The notes below the pieces were generated by a model. That model searched no databases. It worked only from the letters and a program-made list of their open reading frames with translations, and was not told the origin of the DNA. Below are positions 45,183-53,693 of a stretch of 64,000 nt of DNA, in pieces. Position numbers and translations under genes: made by a program. Source of the DNA: Chitinilyticum litopenaei DSM 21440. GTDB lineage: Bacteria; Pseudomonadota; Gammaproteobacteria; Burkholderiales; Chitinibacteraceae. The first letter of the stretch is position 1, and every line of letters begins with the position of its first letter. Location of the stretch: the NCBI RefSeq assembly GCF_000428145.1, contig NZ_ATZJ01000019.1, forward strand, positions 9,740-73,739, written 5' to 3'.

Positions 45183-45207
45183 GGGTATCTTCCTAGGTGC
45201 TTTTGTC

Positions 45208-46980
45208 TTATTGGCTTACGCGGCAACACAGTGCCAGGTATAGCCAGGCGCCGTGCGGTATCCATTGTTCGGTCCAGCGCCAGCTGTTGGCCATGGTCGC
45301 CACTTCGGATTTGCGGAAGTCGATGCTGTCCTCGTCGTCCAGGCCGCTGGTGATGCCGTTGCACACGCCACCCGGCGCATTGAAAAAGCCTGGCTCGTAG
45401 CGCGGATTGTTGCGGCCCCAACCCTGCAGCATGCAGGCGTCGAAGGGATTGGCGCCCAGCAGCCAGTTCAGCGCATTGTCGCCATATTCGCGGATGCGCG
45501 CGGCAAATTCCGCGTCATCGGCAAACAGGCGCCGGGCGACTTCGGCCGCGGCGACGATCGAGCCCAGCCGCGCGTTCTCGCCCTGCCACCAGTAGCCGGT
45601 TTCATTGTCGTGCGGAATGAAAAACTGCGTATTGCCGGGCTGCTTGGCATTCTTGACGAAATGACGCGGGTAGCCGAAGGGGTTGTTCACTTCATTGGTG
45701 ATCGCGATTTCGAAGCGATAGGCCTTCTCCAGGGCGGCACGGATGCGTCCGGCCAGCGGCGAAGCGGGCGCGACTTCCAGATAGCGCAGCAGCGCCAGAT
45801 ACGGCAGGCCGGCTTCGGCGGCGTGGTAGTAGCTGCGCTCGCCCGTGTCGTCCATGCGGAACCAGCCGGCATCCTGCTGGCGCTGCAAGAGGCTGTCGAC
45901 ACGGCGGGCGGCGGCATCGGCGTACACGCCCTCACCCGTCACGGCCAGCAGCTCGGTGGCGGCCAGCAGCGCGCAGTAGTCGTCGATCATGTTTTCGCGG
46001 CCGTCTTCCAGATAGCGCACATTGTTCGCTTCCAGATCGGCAAAGCCTTTTTTTGCGCCCTCCAGGTACTGCTGGCGGCCAAAGCCCTCGCCGTCGCGGG
46101 CCAGTGTGCTGGCGCGCGCCAGTGCGGCAATCGCCACGCCGCCGCCCTGACGGTAGGCCGCGTGGTAGGTGGCGAATTTCTCGCCCTTCTGGGTCTTGTA
46201 TTCGCAGATGTCGCGGCGGTTTTCGTCCTTGCTCCACTGGTCGAACACCGTCATGTAGAAATAGCCCTGCGGCGACTGCATGCGCAGCAGGAAATCCGCG
46301 CCGTGCAGCGCTTCATCGGTGATGCGCTCGTAGAACCACTTGTTGAAGAAGGCGATGGTCTTGTCGCTGTCCGGGCCATCCGGGTCGTCCATGCGCTCGA
46401 CCACCCAGTCCGGCCGGGCCGGCATGCGTGCCAGGCCGTCGATGAGGTTCCACACCACCTGCGGCGTCTGCTGCGGGTTCATGTACTGCGAGAAGGACAG
46501 GTGCGACAGGTATTTGGAGACATCGCCCGAGGCGTCATACCAGCCGCCATGCACATCGCAACGCTCGTCGCTGCCCCACAGCGGGCGGCTGCGGTCGGCC
46601 AGATCGAAAATGCCGCTGCAGCGCTGGCCCTTCAGGTAGTGGACGATGTCGGAAATCATCAGCTCGGCAAACACGCGCGGCGTGATGCTGAAGGTGCCGG
46701 ATACCATGGGCGGCGTTACGCCGTCGAGCACGAGGAAATACTCGCCCTCCTGCGCCAGCGCGGAAAAATCGGCAGTCCAGAAATGCCAGCCCTGCCCCCT
46801 GGGCTGCTCTTTCCAGTTCGCCACCGGGCCGCTGGCCTTGAGCTGGCCGCTGAACACGGCGCTGCGGCTGGCGTTGTCGTACACGGTAAAGCCACTGGCG
46901 GCCAGCGCGGCCGGCGCTTCGATCACCGCGACCTTGCGGCTGGCGGGCGCATAGCCCAGATGATTCAGCAGGATTTTCAT
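45208..46980 (-). CDS. GH9 family glycoside hydrolase, cytoplasmic
   Basis: A 590-aa protein with an N-terminal immunoglobulin-like CelD_N domain ([20 protein letters not shown]) and a GH9 (alpha/alpha)6 barrel. Catalytic residues are visible: [15 protein letters not shown] (D149, D153) and the proton donor in [14 protein letters not shown] (E559). There is no signal peptide, unlike secreted cellulases. That and the adjacent sugar kinase suit an intracellular enzyme for an imported disaccharide, as with the GH9 genes in Vibrio chitin-utilisation clusters, which act on glucosamine-containing or cellobiose-like substrates. Actual substrate unknown. Confidence 0.82.
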   Translation of the reverse strand: MKILLNHLGYAPASRKVAVIEAPAALAASGFTVYDNASRSAVFSGQLKASGPVANWKEQPRGQGWHFWTADFSALAQEGEYFLVLDGVTPPMVSGTFSITPRVFAELMISDIVHYLKGQRCSGIFDLADRSRPLWGSDERCDVHGGWYDASGDVSKYLSHLSFSQYMNPQQTPQVVWNLIDGLARMPARPDWVVERMDDPDGPDSDKTIAFFNKWFYERITDEALHGADFLLRMQSPQGYFYMTVFDQWSKDENRRDICEYKTQKGEKFATYHAAYRQGGGVAIAALARASTLARDGEGFGRQQYLEGAKKGFADLEANNVRYLEDGRENMIDDYCALLAATELLAVTGEGVYADAAARRVDSLLQRQQDAGWFRMDDTGERSYYHAAEAGLPYLALLRYLEVAPASPLAGRIRAALEKAYRFEIAITNEVNNPFGYPRHFVKNAKQPGNTQFFIPHDNETGYWWQGENARLGSIVAAAEVARRLFADDAEFAARIREYGDNALNWLLGANPFDACMLQGWGRNNPRYEPGFFNAPGGVCNGITSGLDDEDSIDFRKSEVATMANSWRWTEQWIPHGAWLYLALCCRVSQ

Positions 46981-47033
46981 GACAAAAGTGAACCTTGGAT
47001 GTTGTGCTTGGTGACGGGTTGGCGCTGGCGGGC

Positions 47034-47918
47034 TCAGGCGTGGGCCAGCAGCCAGTTGCGCGTGGCGCCGATCATCCCCGCATGATTACCGGCGCTGGCG
47101 AGCGTGACTTTGCTCATGTTGCGGAAATCCGGCAGCAGGCGCTCGGCCAGCGCGGCGTTGAGTTCGCCAAGGAAGGCGGCGCGGCCGGCGATGCCGCCGC
47201 CGATCACCACGCGCTCGGGATTCAGCACGTAAATCAGGTTGGCGATACCGGCCGCCAGGATGTCGAGCCATTGCGCCACCAGCCCGGCCATCACGGCATC
47301 GCCGGCGTCGAGTGCGGCAAAGATGGCGCGCCCGTCGAGCCGCTGCCCGGTTTGCGCGGCAACCAGTTCGACCAGACCGCGCATCGAGGCGTGGTCTTCC
47401 CAGCATTCGCCGCGTGCAAGGCCGTTTACATGCATATAGCCCCATTCGCCGGCGGCAGCCTTGTGCCCCTGATACAGCTGGCCATTGATGACGATGCCGC
47501 CGCCAATGCCGGTACCGATGGCCACGGCGATGAAATTGCGGATGCCGGCCGCCGCGCCCAGCCAGCCTTCGGCCAGCGCCACGCAGTTGACGTCGTTTTC
47601 CACGCTGACCGGCAATCCGAAACGCTCGGCCAGCCGCTCGCCCAGCGCTACGCCGGCAAAACCCGGAATCGCGCCGGCGGCGCCCAGAATGCGCCCGCCG
47701 ACCGGATCGACCAGCCCCAGTGTCGAAACGGCGATGCCGATCACGCGATGCTGCGCCAGCATGCCGGCCAGCAGCGCGTCAATGCGCGGCAGCACGGCAG
47801 CGGCGCCCTGCTGGCCATGCGTGTCGGCCACGTGAGCCTCCAGCACCTTGCCGTCTTCCTGCACCAGCCCGTATTTGAGCTGGGTGCCCCCGATGTCCAG
47901 CGCGAGCAATGTTCTCAT
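47034..47918 (-). CDS. ROK family sugar kinase lacking the zinc-binding motif
   Basis: A 294-aa kinase with the ATP motif LALDIGGTQLKYGLV, catalytic Asp in SVENDVNCVALAEG and ATP-binding VAIGTGIGGGIVINGQLYQG. The usual zinc motif CxCGxxGCxE is reduced to GECWEDHAS, as in some beta-glucoside kinases. It may phosphorylate glucose, an N-acetylated sugar or an intact disaccharide. It starts 4 bp after the ung stop and precedes the GH9 gene. Confidence 0.85.
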   Translation of the reverse strand: MRTLLALDIGGTQLKYGLVQEDGKVLEAHVADTHGQQGAAAVLPRIDALLAGMLAQHRVIGIAVSTLGLVDPVGGRILGAAGAIPGFAGVALGERLAERFGLPVSVENDVNCVALAEGWLGAAAGIRNFIAVAIGTGIGGGIVINGQLYQGHKAAAGEWGYMHVNGLARGECWEDHASMRGLVELVAAQTGQRLDGRAIFAALDAGDAVMAGLVAQWLDILAAGIANLIYVLNPERVVIGGGIAGRAAFLGELNAALAERLLPDFRNMSKVTLASAGNHAGMIGATRNWLLAHA

Positions 47919-47921
47919 CGA

Positions 47922-48602
47922 TTAAACCCGTTCCCAGTTGATCGTTGCCAGGCCTTGCGCCGCCAGATAGGCATTGGCGGCGGAAAAATGGCCGTTACCC
48001 AGAAAGCCGCGATACGCCGACAGCGGCGACGGATGTGCGGAATGCAGCAGCAGATGGCGGCTGGCGTCGATGCGCGCCGCTTTTCTGGCCGCATACGCGC
48101 CCCAGAGCATGAATACCAGATTGCTGCGCGCGGCGGCCAGTTGTTCGATCAAACAATCGGTGAATGCCTCCCAGCCCTGTTTGGCGTGCGAGCCGGCGCG
48201 GTCGGCCTCGACCGTCAGCACGCTGTTGAGCAGCAGCACGCCCTGGCTCGCCCAGCCGGCCAGATTGCCGTGCGGCGGCGGCGTGTGACCCAGATCGCGG
48301 GCGATTTCCTGCCAGATATTCCTGAGTGATGGCGGCGTTTTCACGCCATGCGGCACCGAAAAGCTCAGGCCGTGCGCCTCGCCGGCGCCGTGATACGGGT
48401 CCTGCCCGAGAATGACCACGCGCACATCCTGCGGGGCCACGGCCTCCAGCGCGGCAAACCAGTGCTCGCGCGCCGGATGGATGGTTTTGCCGGCGGCCAG
48501 CTCCTGAGCGAGAAAGTCGCCCAGCCGTTGCCAGTGCGGGCTGGCGGCATGGGCAGCCAGCAGCGGCTGCCAGGATGCGGGCAGCGCGGGCATGACGCTC
48601 AT
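47922..48602 (-). CDS. ung: Uracil-DNA glycosylase (family 1)
   Basis: Removes uracil from DNA to start base excision repair; 226 aa, normal for Ung. The catalytic water-activating loop is VVILGQDPYHGAGEAHGLSF and the minor-groove loop is HSAHPSPLSAYRGFLG; LAGWASQGVLLLNSVLTV is also diagnostic. The start at 48602 overlaps the stop of the upstream PilZ-like gene (ATGA). The upstream in-frame extension belongs to that gene's antisense context and is not coding. Confidence 0.94.
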   Translation of the reverse strand: MSVMPALPASWQPLLAAHAASPHWQRLGDFLAQELAAGKTIHPAREHWFAALEAVAPQDVRVVILGQDPYHGAGEAHGLSFSVPHGVKTPPSLRNIWQEIARDLGHTPPPHGNLAGWASQGVLLLNSVLTVEADRAGSHAKQGWEAFTDCLIEQLAAARSNLVFMLWGAYAARKAARIDASRHLLLHSAHPSPLSAYRGFLGNGHFSAANAYLAAQGLATINWERV

Positions 48603-49108
48603 GACGGCTCTCCGCGCAGCTGATGCACCCGGCGGCGGTGACGGGCAAAGACCAGGCGGCTGAAGGCTTCTTCCTGCGCTTCGTCGGCAAACGCCAGCTC
48701 GGCCGTCAGTTGCCAGCCGGTGGCGGCGGCTTCGCATTGTCGCAGCGTGGCGGCGAACTCCAGCTCGCAGGGCAAATCCGCCGAAAGATTGATCGCCAGC
48801 ACGGCGCGTTCGCCCACCGGCAGCGGCGTGGCGGATTGCCAGCGCACCGCATTGAGGCCCAGACCCGCCGGCACCGGCGGCGGCAGGCTGCCGCCCTGCT
48901 GGCGCGCCAGCCAGGCCAGCGCCAGATCAAGCTTGGCATGCAGCAACGCATCGCCCGCCTCGGCATCCGCCTGCTGTTCACTGTCGTGCAGCACGCGCAG
49001 ATAGGCGCACACCTCGCGGCTGCCGCGCGGCTGTTGCGCGCTGGCGCGCCAGTCCAGGGCCAGTTCGCCCTGCCACAGGATGCCGCTGTCGGCGGAATGT
49101 GCGCTCAT
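48599..49108 (-). CDS. Putative atypical PilZ-fold protein
   Basis: A 169-aa soluble protein. The N-terminal half is helical (LLHAKLDLALAWLARQQGGS) and the C-terminal half resembles a beta-barrel with GLGLNAVRWQSATPLPVGER and a basic tail FARHRRRVHQLRGEPS. This layout recalls the atypical (tPilZ) domains of cyclic-di-GMP-linked proteins, but the canonical RxxxR and DxSxxG motifs are not evident, so the call is tentative. The start at 49108 is divergent from the carbonic anhydrase. It is coupled to ung by an ATGA overlap. Confidence 0.45.
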   Translation of the reverse strand: MSAHSADSGILWQGELALDWRASAQQPRGSREVCAYLRVLHDSEQQADAEAGDALLHAKLDLALAWLARQQGGSLPPPVPAGLGLNAVRWQSATPLPVGERAVLAINLSADLPCELEFAATLRQCEAAATGWQLTAELAFADEAQEEAFSRLVFARHRRRVHQLRGEPS

Positions 49109-49208
49109 GAGTCGGTCGCTGCCACAAAAAGCGCGATTATACCGGCAAGCGCTTGTCTTTTTCCCGCACAACACTAAGCTCGACGTATTCATGCCTTGCG
49201 GAAATGCC

Positions 49209-50009
49209 ATGCGCGCACTCGCCCTTGCCCTCGTCTGCCTGCTGGCCACTCCGGCCCTGGCCAGCTCCACCGGCCATGCGCCGGCCAAAAAGACCGGCAC
49301 CCACGCCAAGGCCGCCGCCCATGAAGGGCCCGTGCACTGGTCTTATGCCGGCGCAGGCAGCCCGGAAAACTGGGCGCAGCTGGACGAAGCCAACCGCCTG
49401 TGTGCCAGCGGTCGCCAGCAATCACCCATCGACATCCGCACCGCCTACGCGCTGGCGCTCGATCCCCTGCAGTTCGACTACCAGACCAGCAAGCTGCACG
49501 TGCTGAACAACGGCCACACCATCCAGCACAATGTCGATCCGGGCAGCTGGCTGCAGATTGGCGGCGATCGCTATCAGCTGCTGCAGTTTCACTTCCACAC
49601 GCCCAGCGAAGAAGCCGTCGGCGGCAAGCGCTATCCGATGGTGGCGCACCTGGTGCACAAGAACGAAGCCGGGCAACTGGCGGTGGTGGCGGTTTTCCTG
49701 ACGCAGGGCACGCAAACGCATCCACTGATCCGGCAGCTGTGGGCCAGGCTGCCGGAAAGCCATCCGGTGGCGATGAGCTTTGAGGACCAGAGCTACAACC
49801 CATCCAGCCTGCTGCCGCGGGATCGCAGCTACTGGACGCTGATGGGCTCGCTGACCACGCCGCCCTGCAGCGAAGGCGTGCGCTGGCTGATCCTGAAAAC
49901 TCCGGTGAGCATCTCGAAGGCCCAGCTGGCGCTGTTCCGCAAGCACTTCAGCATGAATGCCCGCCCCTTGCAGCCGCTGTTCGAGCGGGCGATTCTTGAT
50001 TCGCAGTAA
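49209..50009 (+). CDS. Alpha-class carbonic anhydrase, periplasmic
   Basis: Zinc enzyme interconverting CO2 and bicarbonate; 266 aa. A signal peptide MRALALALVCLLATPALA is followed by a short Lys/His-rich linker. The zinc ligands are in LLQFHFHTPSEEAVGGKRYP (two His) and MVAHLVHK (third His). SPIDIRTAYA and LTTPPCSEGVRWLILKTPVS are family signatures. Start 49209 is set by the signal peptide; ATG 49191 is an alternative. It is convergent with tadA, 12 bp apart. Confidence 0.92.
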   Translation: MRALALALVCLLATPALASSTGHAPAKKTGTHAKAAAHEGPVHWSYAGAGSPENWAQLDEANRLCASGRQQSPIDIRTAYALALDPLQFDYQTSKLHVLNNGHTIQHNVDPGSWLQIGGDRYQLLQFHFHTPSEEAVGGKRYPMVAHLVHKNEAGQLAVVAVFLTQGTQTHPLIRQLWARLPESHPVAMSFEDQSYNPSSLLPRDRSYWTLMGSLTTPPCSEGVRWLILKTPVSISKAQLALFRKHFSMNARPLQPLFERAILDSQ

Positions 50010-50021
50010 GCGCGGATCAGC

Positions 50022-50492
50022 TCAGCCCTTGCGCCGCCCGGCAAAGAAGCCCGACAGCTGTTCAGCCGCCGCTGCCGCGCAGCAGCCGCCCTCGACATGC
50101 GTGTGGTGATTCAGCAGGCGGTTGGCAAACAGGTTGACGACGCTGCCGGCGGCGCCGGTTTTCGCGTCGCGCGCGCCATACACAACACGGCCAATGCGGC
50201 TATGCAGTATCGCGCCGGCGCACATCGGGCAAGGCTCCAGCGTCACATACAGCGTGCAGCCGTCGAGCCGGTAATTGCCCAGCGCCGCCGCTGCAGCCCG
50301 CAGCGCGAGCATTTCGGCGTGCGCGCTTGGGTCATGCAGGCCGATCGGCTGGTTGTGCGCCACCGCCAGCACTTCGCCATCCTTCACCAGGACGGCGCCG
50401 ACCGGCACTTCGCCGGCGTGTGCTGCTTCCGCTGCAGCGGCGAGCGCCATGGCCATGAAAGCCTGGTCGGCATTAATCTGGCTGGTATTCAT
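50022..50492 (-). CDS. tadA: tRNA-specific adenosine deaminase TadA
   Basis: Converts A34 to inosine in tRNA-Arg(ACG), essential for decoding CGN codons; 156 aa. Zinc/catalytic motifs are HDPSAHAEMLALRAA (His and proton-shuttling Glu) and TLEPCPMCAGAILHSRI (two Cys). The start at 50492 (MNTSQINADQAFM) overlaps the end of the upstream lipoprotein gene by 20 bp. Confidence 0.93.
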   Translation of the reverse strand: MNTSQINADQAFMAMALAAAAEAAHAGEVPVGAVLVKDGEVLAVAHNQPIGLHDPSAHAEMLALRAAAAALGNYRLDGCTLYVTLEPCPMCAGAILHSRIGRVVYGARDAKTGAAGSVVNLFANRLLNHHTHVEGGCCAAAAAEQLSGFFAGRRKG

Positions 50493-50916
50493 AGCGCGGA
50501 CCGAGTAATTCCGGCCATGCCAAAAGCATGGCCGCGCCATTCTCCCGGCTCAGGCAACGAATCACGTTGTCGTGATGCAGCGTTGCATCAACCATGCTGG
50601 GTCCAGGCCCTTTGATCAGGTGATCCCAAAACCCTCGACCCGGCCCCTCACAGTCTCGCGCCCAAGCCAGGGTCTCAAGGCGAATGCGCTTGTCGTTTCT
50701 GTACACTTCCAGCCCGTCAAGCGCATACCCGGCATTGTCGATCCGCACCGCGACGCCGGGCGGCAAGGTAGCGACATAGCTGACCAGCCTCTCCTGCCAG
50801 CGCAGCTTCACCGTCTGGCCGGTTTGATTCTGCACGCGCACCACCGGCTCAACCGGCTGACAGCCAAGCAGAAGCACCAGCAGAACAACAAGGGTATATG
50901 TCTGCAGCCTTTTCAT
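50473..50916 (-). CDS. Small putative lipoprotein whose start lies in a repeat element
   Basis: A 147-aa protein with a lipoprotein signal (TYTLVVLLVLLLGC, lipobox LLLGC, mature Cys about residue 19), then QPVEPVVRVQNQTGQTVKLR and a beta-rich domain of unknown function. The ATG at 50916 and the first residues MKRLQTYT are encoded by palindromic element copy 8. The frame remains open upstream inside recN, but this is the first start that gives a signal peptide. It overlaps tadA at its 3' end and follows recN, so the three genes are probably co-transcribed. Confidence 0.7.
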   Translation of the reverse strand: MKRLQTYTLVVLLVLLLGCQPVEPVVRVQNQTGQTVKLRWQERLVSYVATLPPGVAVRIDNAGYALDGLEVYRNDKRIRLETLAWARDCEGPGRGFWDHLIKGPGPSMVDATLHHDNVIRCLSRENGAAMLLAWPELLGPRYEYQPD

Positions 50917-50938
50917 AAAAGGGGTTAGCTGGCAATAC
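50894..50938. repeat. 45-bp palindromic element, copy 8, overlapping two genes
   Basis: Left arm GTATATGTCTGCAGCCTTTT (50894-50913), loop CATAA, right arm AAGGGGTTAGCTGGCAATAC (50919-50938), flanked by AGG and CCCA. The right arm encodes the recN stop and its last residues (GIAS); the left arm encodes the lipoprotein residues MKRLQTY. Confidence 0.9.
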
Positions 50939-52586
50939 CCAGCATTTCTTCGGCATGCTGGCGCGTGGTTTCGGTGATGGTGACGCCGCCCAGCATGCGG
51001 GCGATTTCGGCGATGCGCGCGGACTGATCCAGCGCGGTGATGGCGCTGACCACACCCGCCTCGTCGCTGGTCTTGCTTACCTGCAGATGCTGATGCCCAC
51101 ACGCCGCCACCTGCGGCAGGTGGGTGATGCACAGCACCTGGCGGCTGGCGGCCAGCTCGCGCAGACGCCGGCCGACGATTTCGGCAACCTTGCCGCCAAT
51201 GCCGACATCCACCTCGTCGAAAATCAGCGTGGGAACGGCGGCAACCTTGCTGGTCACCACCTGCAGCGCCAGCGAGATGCGCGACAGCTCGCCACCGGAA
51301 GCCACCTTGGCGAGCGCACGCAGCGGTGCGCTCGGGTGATTGGCCACCTGCAGCTCGACCTGCTCGAGGCCGAAGGCCGCCGGCGTTTCCAGCGGCAACA
51401 GCGTGATGGCAAAGCGCGACGAACCCAGCGCCAGCTCGGGCAGCTGCTCGTTGACTGCAGCCTCCAGCTCGGCGGCCGCGGCGGCGCGGCGCGCACTCAG
51501 TTGGCCCGCGAGCGTTCTGAATGCGGCCTCGGCATCAAGAACCCGCGCCTGCAGGCCTTCCAGACCGGCGCTGCCGCCCAGCTCGGCCAGCCGCGCCTGC
51601 CAGTCCTGCAATTGTTGCGGCAATTCTTCCGGCGGCAGGCGAAACTTGCGCGCCATGCGGAACACCGCGTCGAGCCGTGCCTCGACTTCGGCCAGCCGCG
51701 AGGGATCAAGCTCCAGCCGGTCGGCGTAATGGCGCAGCGCATGCACGGCATCGGCCAGCTGCGCTTCCGCGCCCTCCAGCAGCGACAGGGTTTCATTGAT
51801 GCCGGCATCGTAATCGGCAAGGCCCGCCAGCTGGTGCTGCACGCTGGCCAGCCAGCTCTGGCAGTTCTCGTCGCCGTCGGCCAGCACATTCAGGCCAGAC
51901 TGCACACCCTCGATCAGGCTGGCGGCATGGTGCAGGCGCTTGTGTTCGGCCTGCAGCTCGGGCCACTCGCCGTCGGCAAGGCCCAGCGCCGCCAGTTCGT
52001 CGATCTGCCACTGCAGGCGCTCGCATTCGGCCAGATAGGCGCTCTGGTTGCGCTCGGCCTCCTGCAATTCGTTCGCCAGCGCCTGCCAGTGCTGCCAGCT
52101 CGCGCGCACCTCGCGCGCCAGTGGCGTGGCCTGCGCGAAATCGTCAAGCAGCGCGCGCTGCGCATCGCCGCGCAACAGCGACTGGTGCGCGTGCTGGCCG
52201 TGGATGTCGACCAGCAGCTCGCCCAGCGCTTTGAGCTGCGCCAGCGTCGCCGGCGTGCCGTTGATCCACGCGCGGCTTTTTCCCGCGGCGTCGATCACCC
52301 GGCGCAGCAACAGCCGCCCTTCATCGCCCTGCAGCGATTCACTGGCCAACCAGTCGTTGACGCCGGGAATGGCATTGCACGCCCACTCGCCATTGAGCTC
52401 GGCCCGCTCGGCACCCTGGCGCACCATGCCAGCCTCGGCGCGCTCGCCCAGCAAGAGGCCCAGCGCGTCGATGAGGATGGATTTGCCCGCGCCGGTCTCG
52501 CCGGTCAGCACGGTAAGCCCCTTGCTGAAATTCAGTTCCAGCTCGCGGACGATGACGAAATCACGCAGGTGTAGCGATTGCAGCAT
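50925..52586 (-). CDS. recN: DNA repair protein RecN
   Basis: SMC-like ATPase of 553 aa acting in double-strand-break repair. Walker A is TGETGAGKSILIDALGLLLG, the head signature is VASGGELSRISLALQVV, and Walker B is TLIFDEVDVGIGGKVAE; a coiled coil fills the middle. The start at 52586 (MLQSLHLRDFVIV) matches the family N-terminus. The last four residues come from a palindromic element. The upstream gap holds an inverted-repeat element, so its promoter may lie within that element. Confidence 0.93.
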   Translation of the reverse strand: MLQSLHLRDFVIVRELELNFSKGLTVLTGETGAGKSILIDALGLLLGERAEAGMVRQGAERAELNGEWACNAIPGVNDWLASESLQGDEGRLLLRRVIDAAGKSRAWINGTPATLAQLKALGELLVDIHGQHAHQSLLRGDAQRALLDDFAQATPLAREVRASWQHWQALANELQEAERNQSAYLAECERLQWQIDELAALGLADGEWPELQAEHKRLHHAASLIEGVQSGLNVLADGDENCQSWLASVQHQLAGLADYDAGINETLSLLEGAEAQLADAVHALRHYADRLELDPSRLAEVEARLDAVFRMARKFRLPPEELPQQLQDWQARLAELGGSAGLEGLQARVLDAEAAFRTLAGQLSARRAAAAAELEAAVNEQLPELALGSSRFAITLLPLETPAAFGLEQVELQVANHPSAPLRALAKVASGGELSRISLALQVVTSKVAAVPTLIFDEVDVGIGGKVAEIVGRRLRELAASRQVLCITHLPQVAACGHQHLQVSKTSDEAGVVSAITALDQSARIAEIARMLGGVTITETTRQHAEEMLGIAS

Positions 52587-52609
52587 GGGCTTGCAACTCC
52601 GGAAAACCC

Positions 52610-52743
52610 AACGCAGAGACACAGAGATGCAGAGAAATGCCGTGTTAATTGTTCAGCGAGCTGCCAGCCGCCCAGAGCGAGGGCACGCTTGGTGGCAGCC
52701 AAACCTGATCAGGCTTTTCTCTGCGCCGCGGCGCCTCTGCGTT
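52610..52743. repeat. 134-bp inverted-repeat element of the ACACAGAG type
   Basis: 28-bp arms at 52610-52637 and 52716-52743 share both ends (AACGCAGAG / CTCTGCGTT and CAGAGAAA / TTTCTCTG) with a diverged centre. GAAAAC on both sides (52602, 52744) could be a short target duplication but is not adjacent on the left. It fills the gap between nadK and recN. It is related in sequence style to the element at 55923. Confidence 0.6.
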
Positions 52744-52755
52744 GAAAACAGTCAA

Positions 52756-53631
52756 TCACAGCAGCTTTTCGCCCCAGCGCAGCTTGGCGCGGAGCATGTC
52801 GTAGTAGTTGTATCCCAGCGGATGCAGGATGGTCAGCAGCTGCGGATAGCGGCGGATGATGATGCGGTCCATCTCGCGGATTTCGCAGTCGCTCTGGTTG
52901 TCGAAATACACGCGCGCATCCTGGCCGCGCGTGAGCAGAAAGGCGACTTCCGCCGTATCACTCACGACGATGGGCCGGTTGGACAGCGATTGCGGGCAGA
53001 TGGGCACCAGCGAAATGGCCGGCACCGTAGGCTGCAGAATGGGGCCGCCGGAGGACAGCGCGTAGGCGGTCGAGCCGGTCGGCGTCGAGACGATCAGGCC
53101 ATCGGCGCGCTGGCTGCACACGAACTGCTGGTCGATGAAGATTTCAAACTCGATCATTGCCCCCATCGAGCCGCGGCTGAACACCACGTCATTGAAGGCC
53201 AGCGAGCGATGCACCTCCTCGCCAGCCCGGATCACGCTGGTCTCCAGCAGGATGCGCTGTTCGGGCGTATGGTCGCCGGCCAGGATGCGCGGCACCACGG
53301 CCTCCATGTCGTGCAGGGGGATGTCGGTCATGAAACCGAGCCGGCCCTGGTTGATGCCGATCAGCGGCTTGCCGTGCGGCGCCACCAGGCGGGCGACCGA
53401 GAGCATGGTGCCGTCGCCGCCCATGACAATGACCGCGTCTGCGCGCACGCCGATTTCCTCGCGCGCCACCAGCGGCAGCTGGGTAATGCCATGCTCGGCG
53501 GCAATCTGGGCTTCCAGCAACACGGTCAGCCCGCGCCGCTGCAGCAGGGCCGCCAGCAGTCGCAGGGGTTCACCCAGCGCGGGGGTGGCCAGCCGGCCTA
53601 CGAGCGCAATTGTTTTATACAGACTGTCCAT
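52756..53631 (-). CDS. nadK: NAD kinase NadK
   Basis: Phosphorylates NAD to NADP; 291 aa, matching E. coli NadK (292 aa). Motifs: VMGGDGTMLSVARLVAPHGK (GGDG), GINQGRLGFMTD and the substrate loop LIVSTPTGSTAYALSSGGPI. The start at 53631 (MDSLYKTIALVGR) fits the family. Divergent from hrcA across 62 bp, an arrangement common in proteobacteria. Confidence 0.95.
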   Translation of the reverse strand: MDSLYKTIALVGRLATPALGEPLRLLAALLQRRGLTVLLEAQIAAEHGITQLPLVAREEIGVRADAVIVMGGDGTMLSVARLVAPHGKPLIGINQGRLGFMTDIPLHDMEAVVPRILAGDHTPEQRILLETSVIRAGEEVHRSLAFNDVVFSRGSMGAMIEFEIFIDQQFVCSQRADGLIVSTPTGSTAYALSSGGPILQPTVPAISLVPICPQSLSNRPIVVSDTAEVAFLLTRGQDARVYFDNQSDCEIREMDRIIIRRYPQLLTILHPLGYNYYDMLRAKLRWGEKLL

Positions 53632-53678
53632 GTCTTGTAATCGCCAGTAATTGCCCGCAATTAAACACACAAGACCGG

Positions 53679-53684
53679 TTAAAA
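53679..53684 (+). promoter_or_regulatory. -10 hexamer (TAAAAT) for hrcA, very short leader
   Basis: TAAAAT ends 9 bp before the hrcA ATG at 53694, so the leader would be 2-3 nt. No CIRCE element (TTAGCACTC-N9-GAGTGCTAA) is visible here. Confidence 0.4.
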
Positions 53685-53693
53685 TCCAGCGCC

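Noticed and set aside
45253..47085. 610-codon open frame antisense to the GH9 gene
   Set aside because: Shadow of the GH9 gene, whose catalytic motifs are intact on the other strand.
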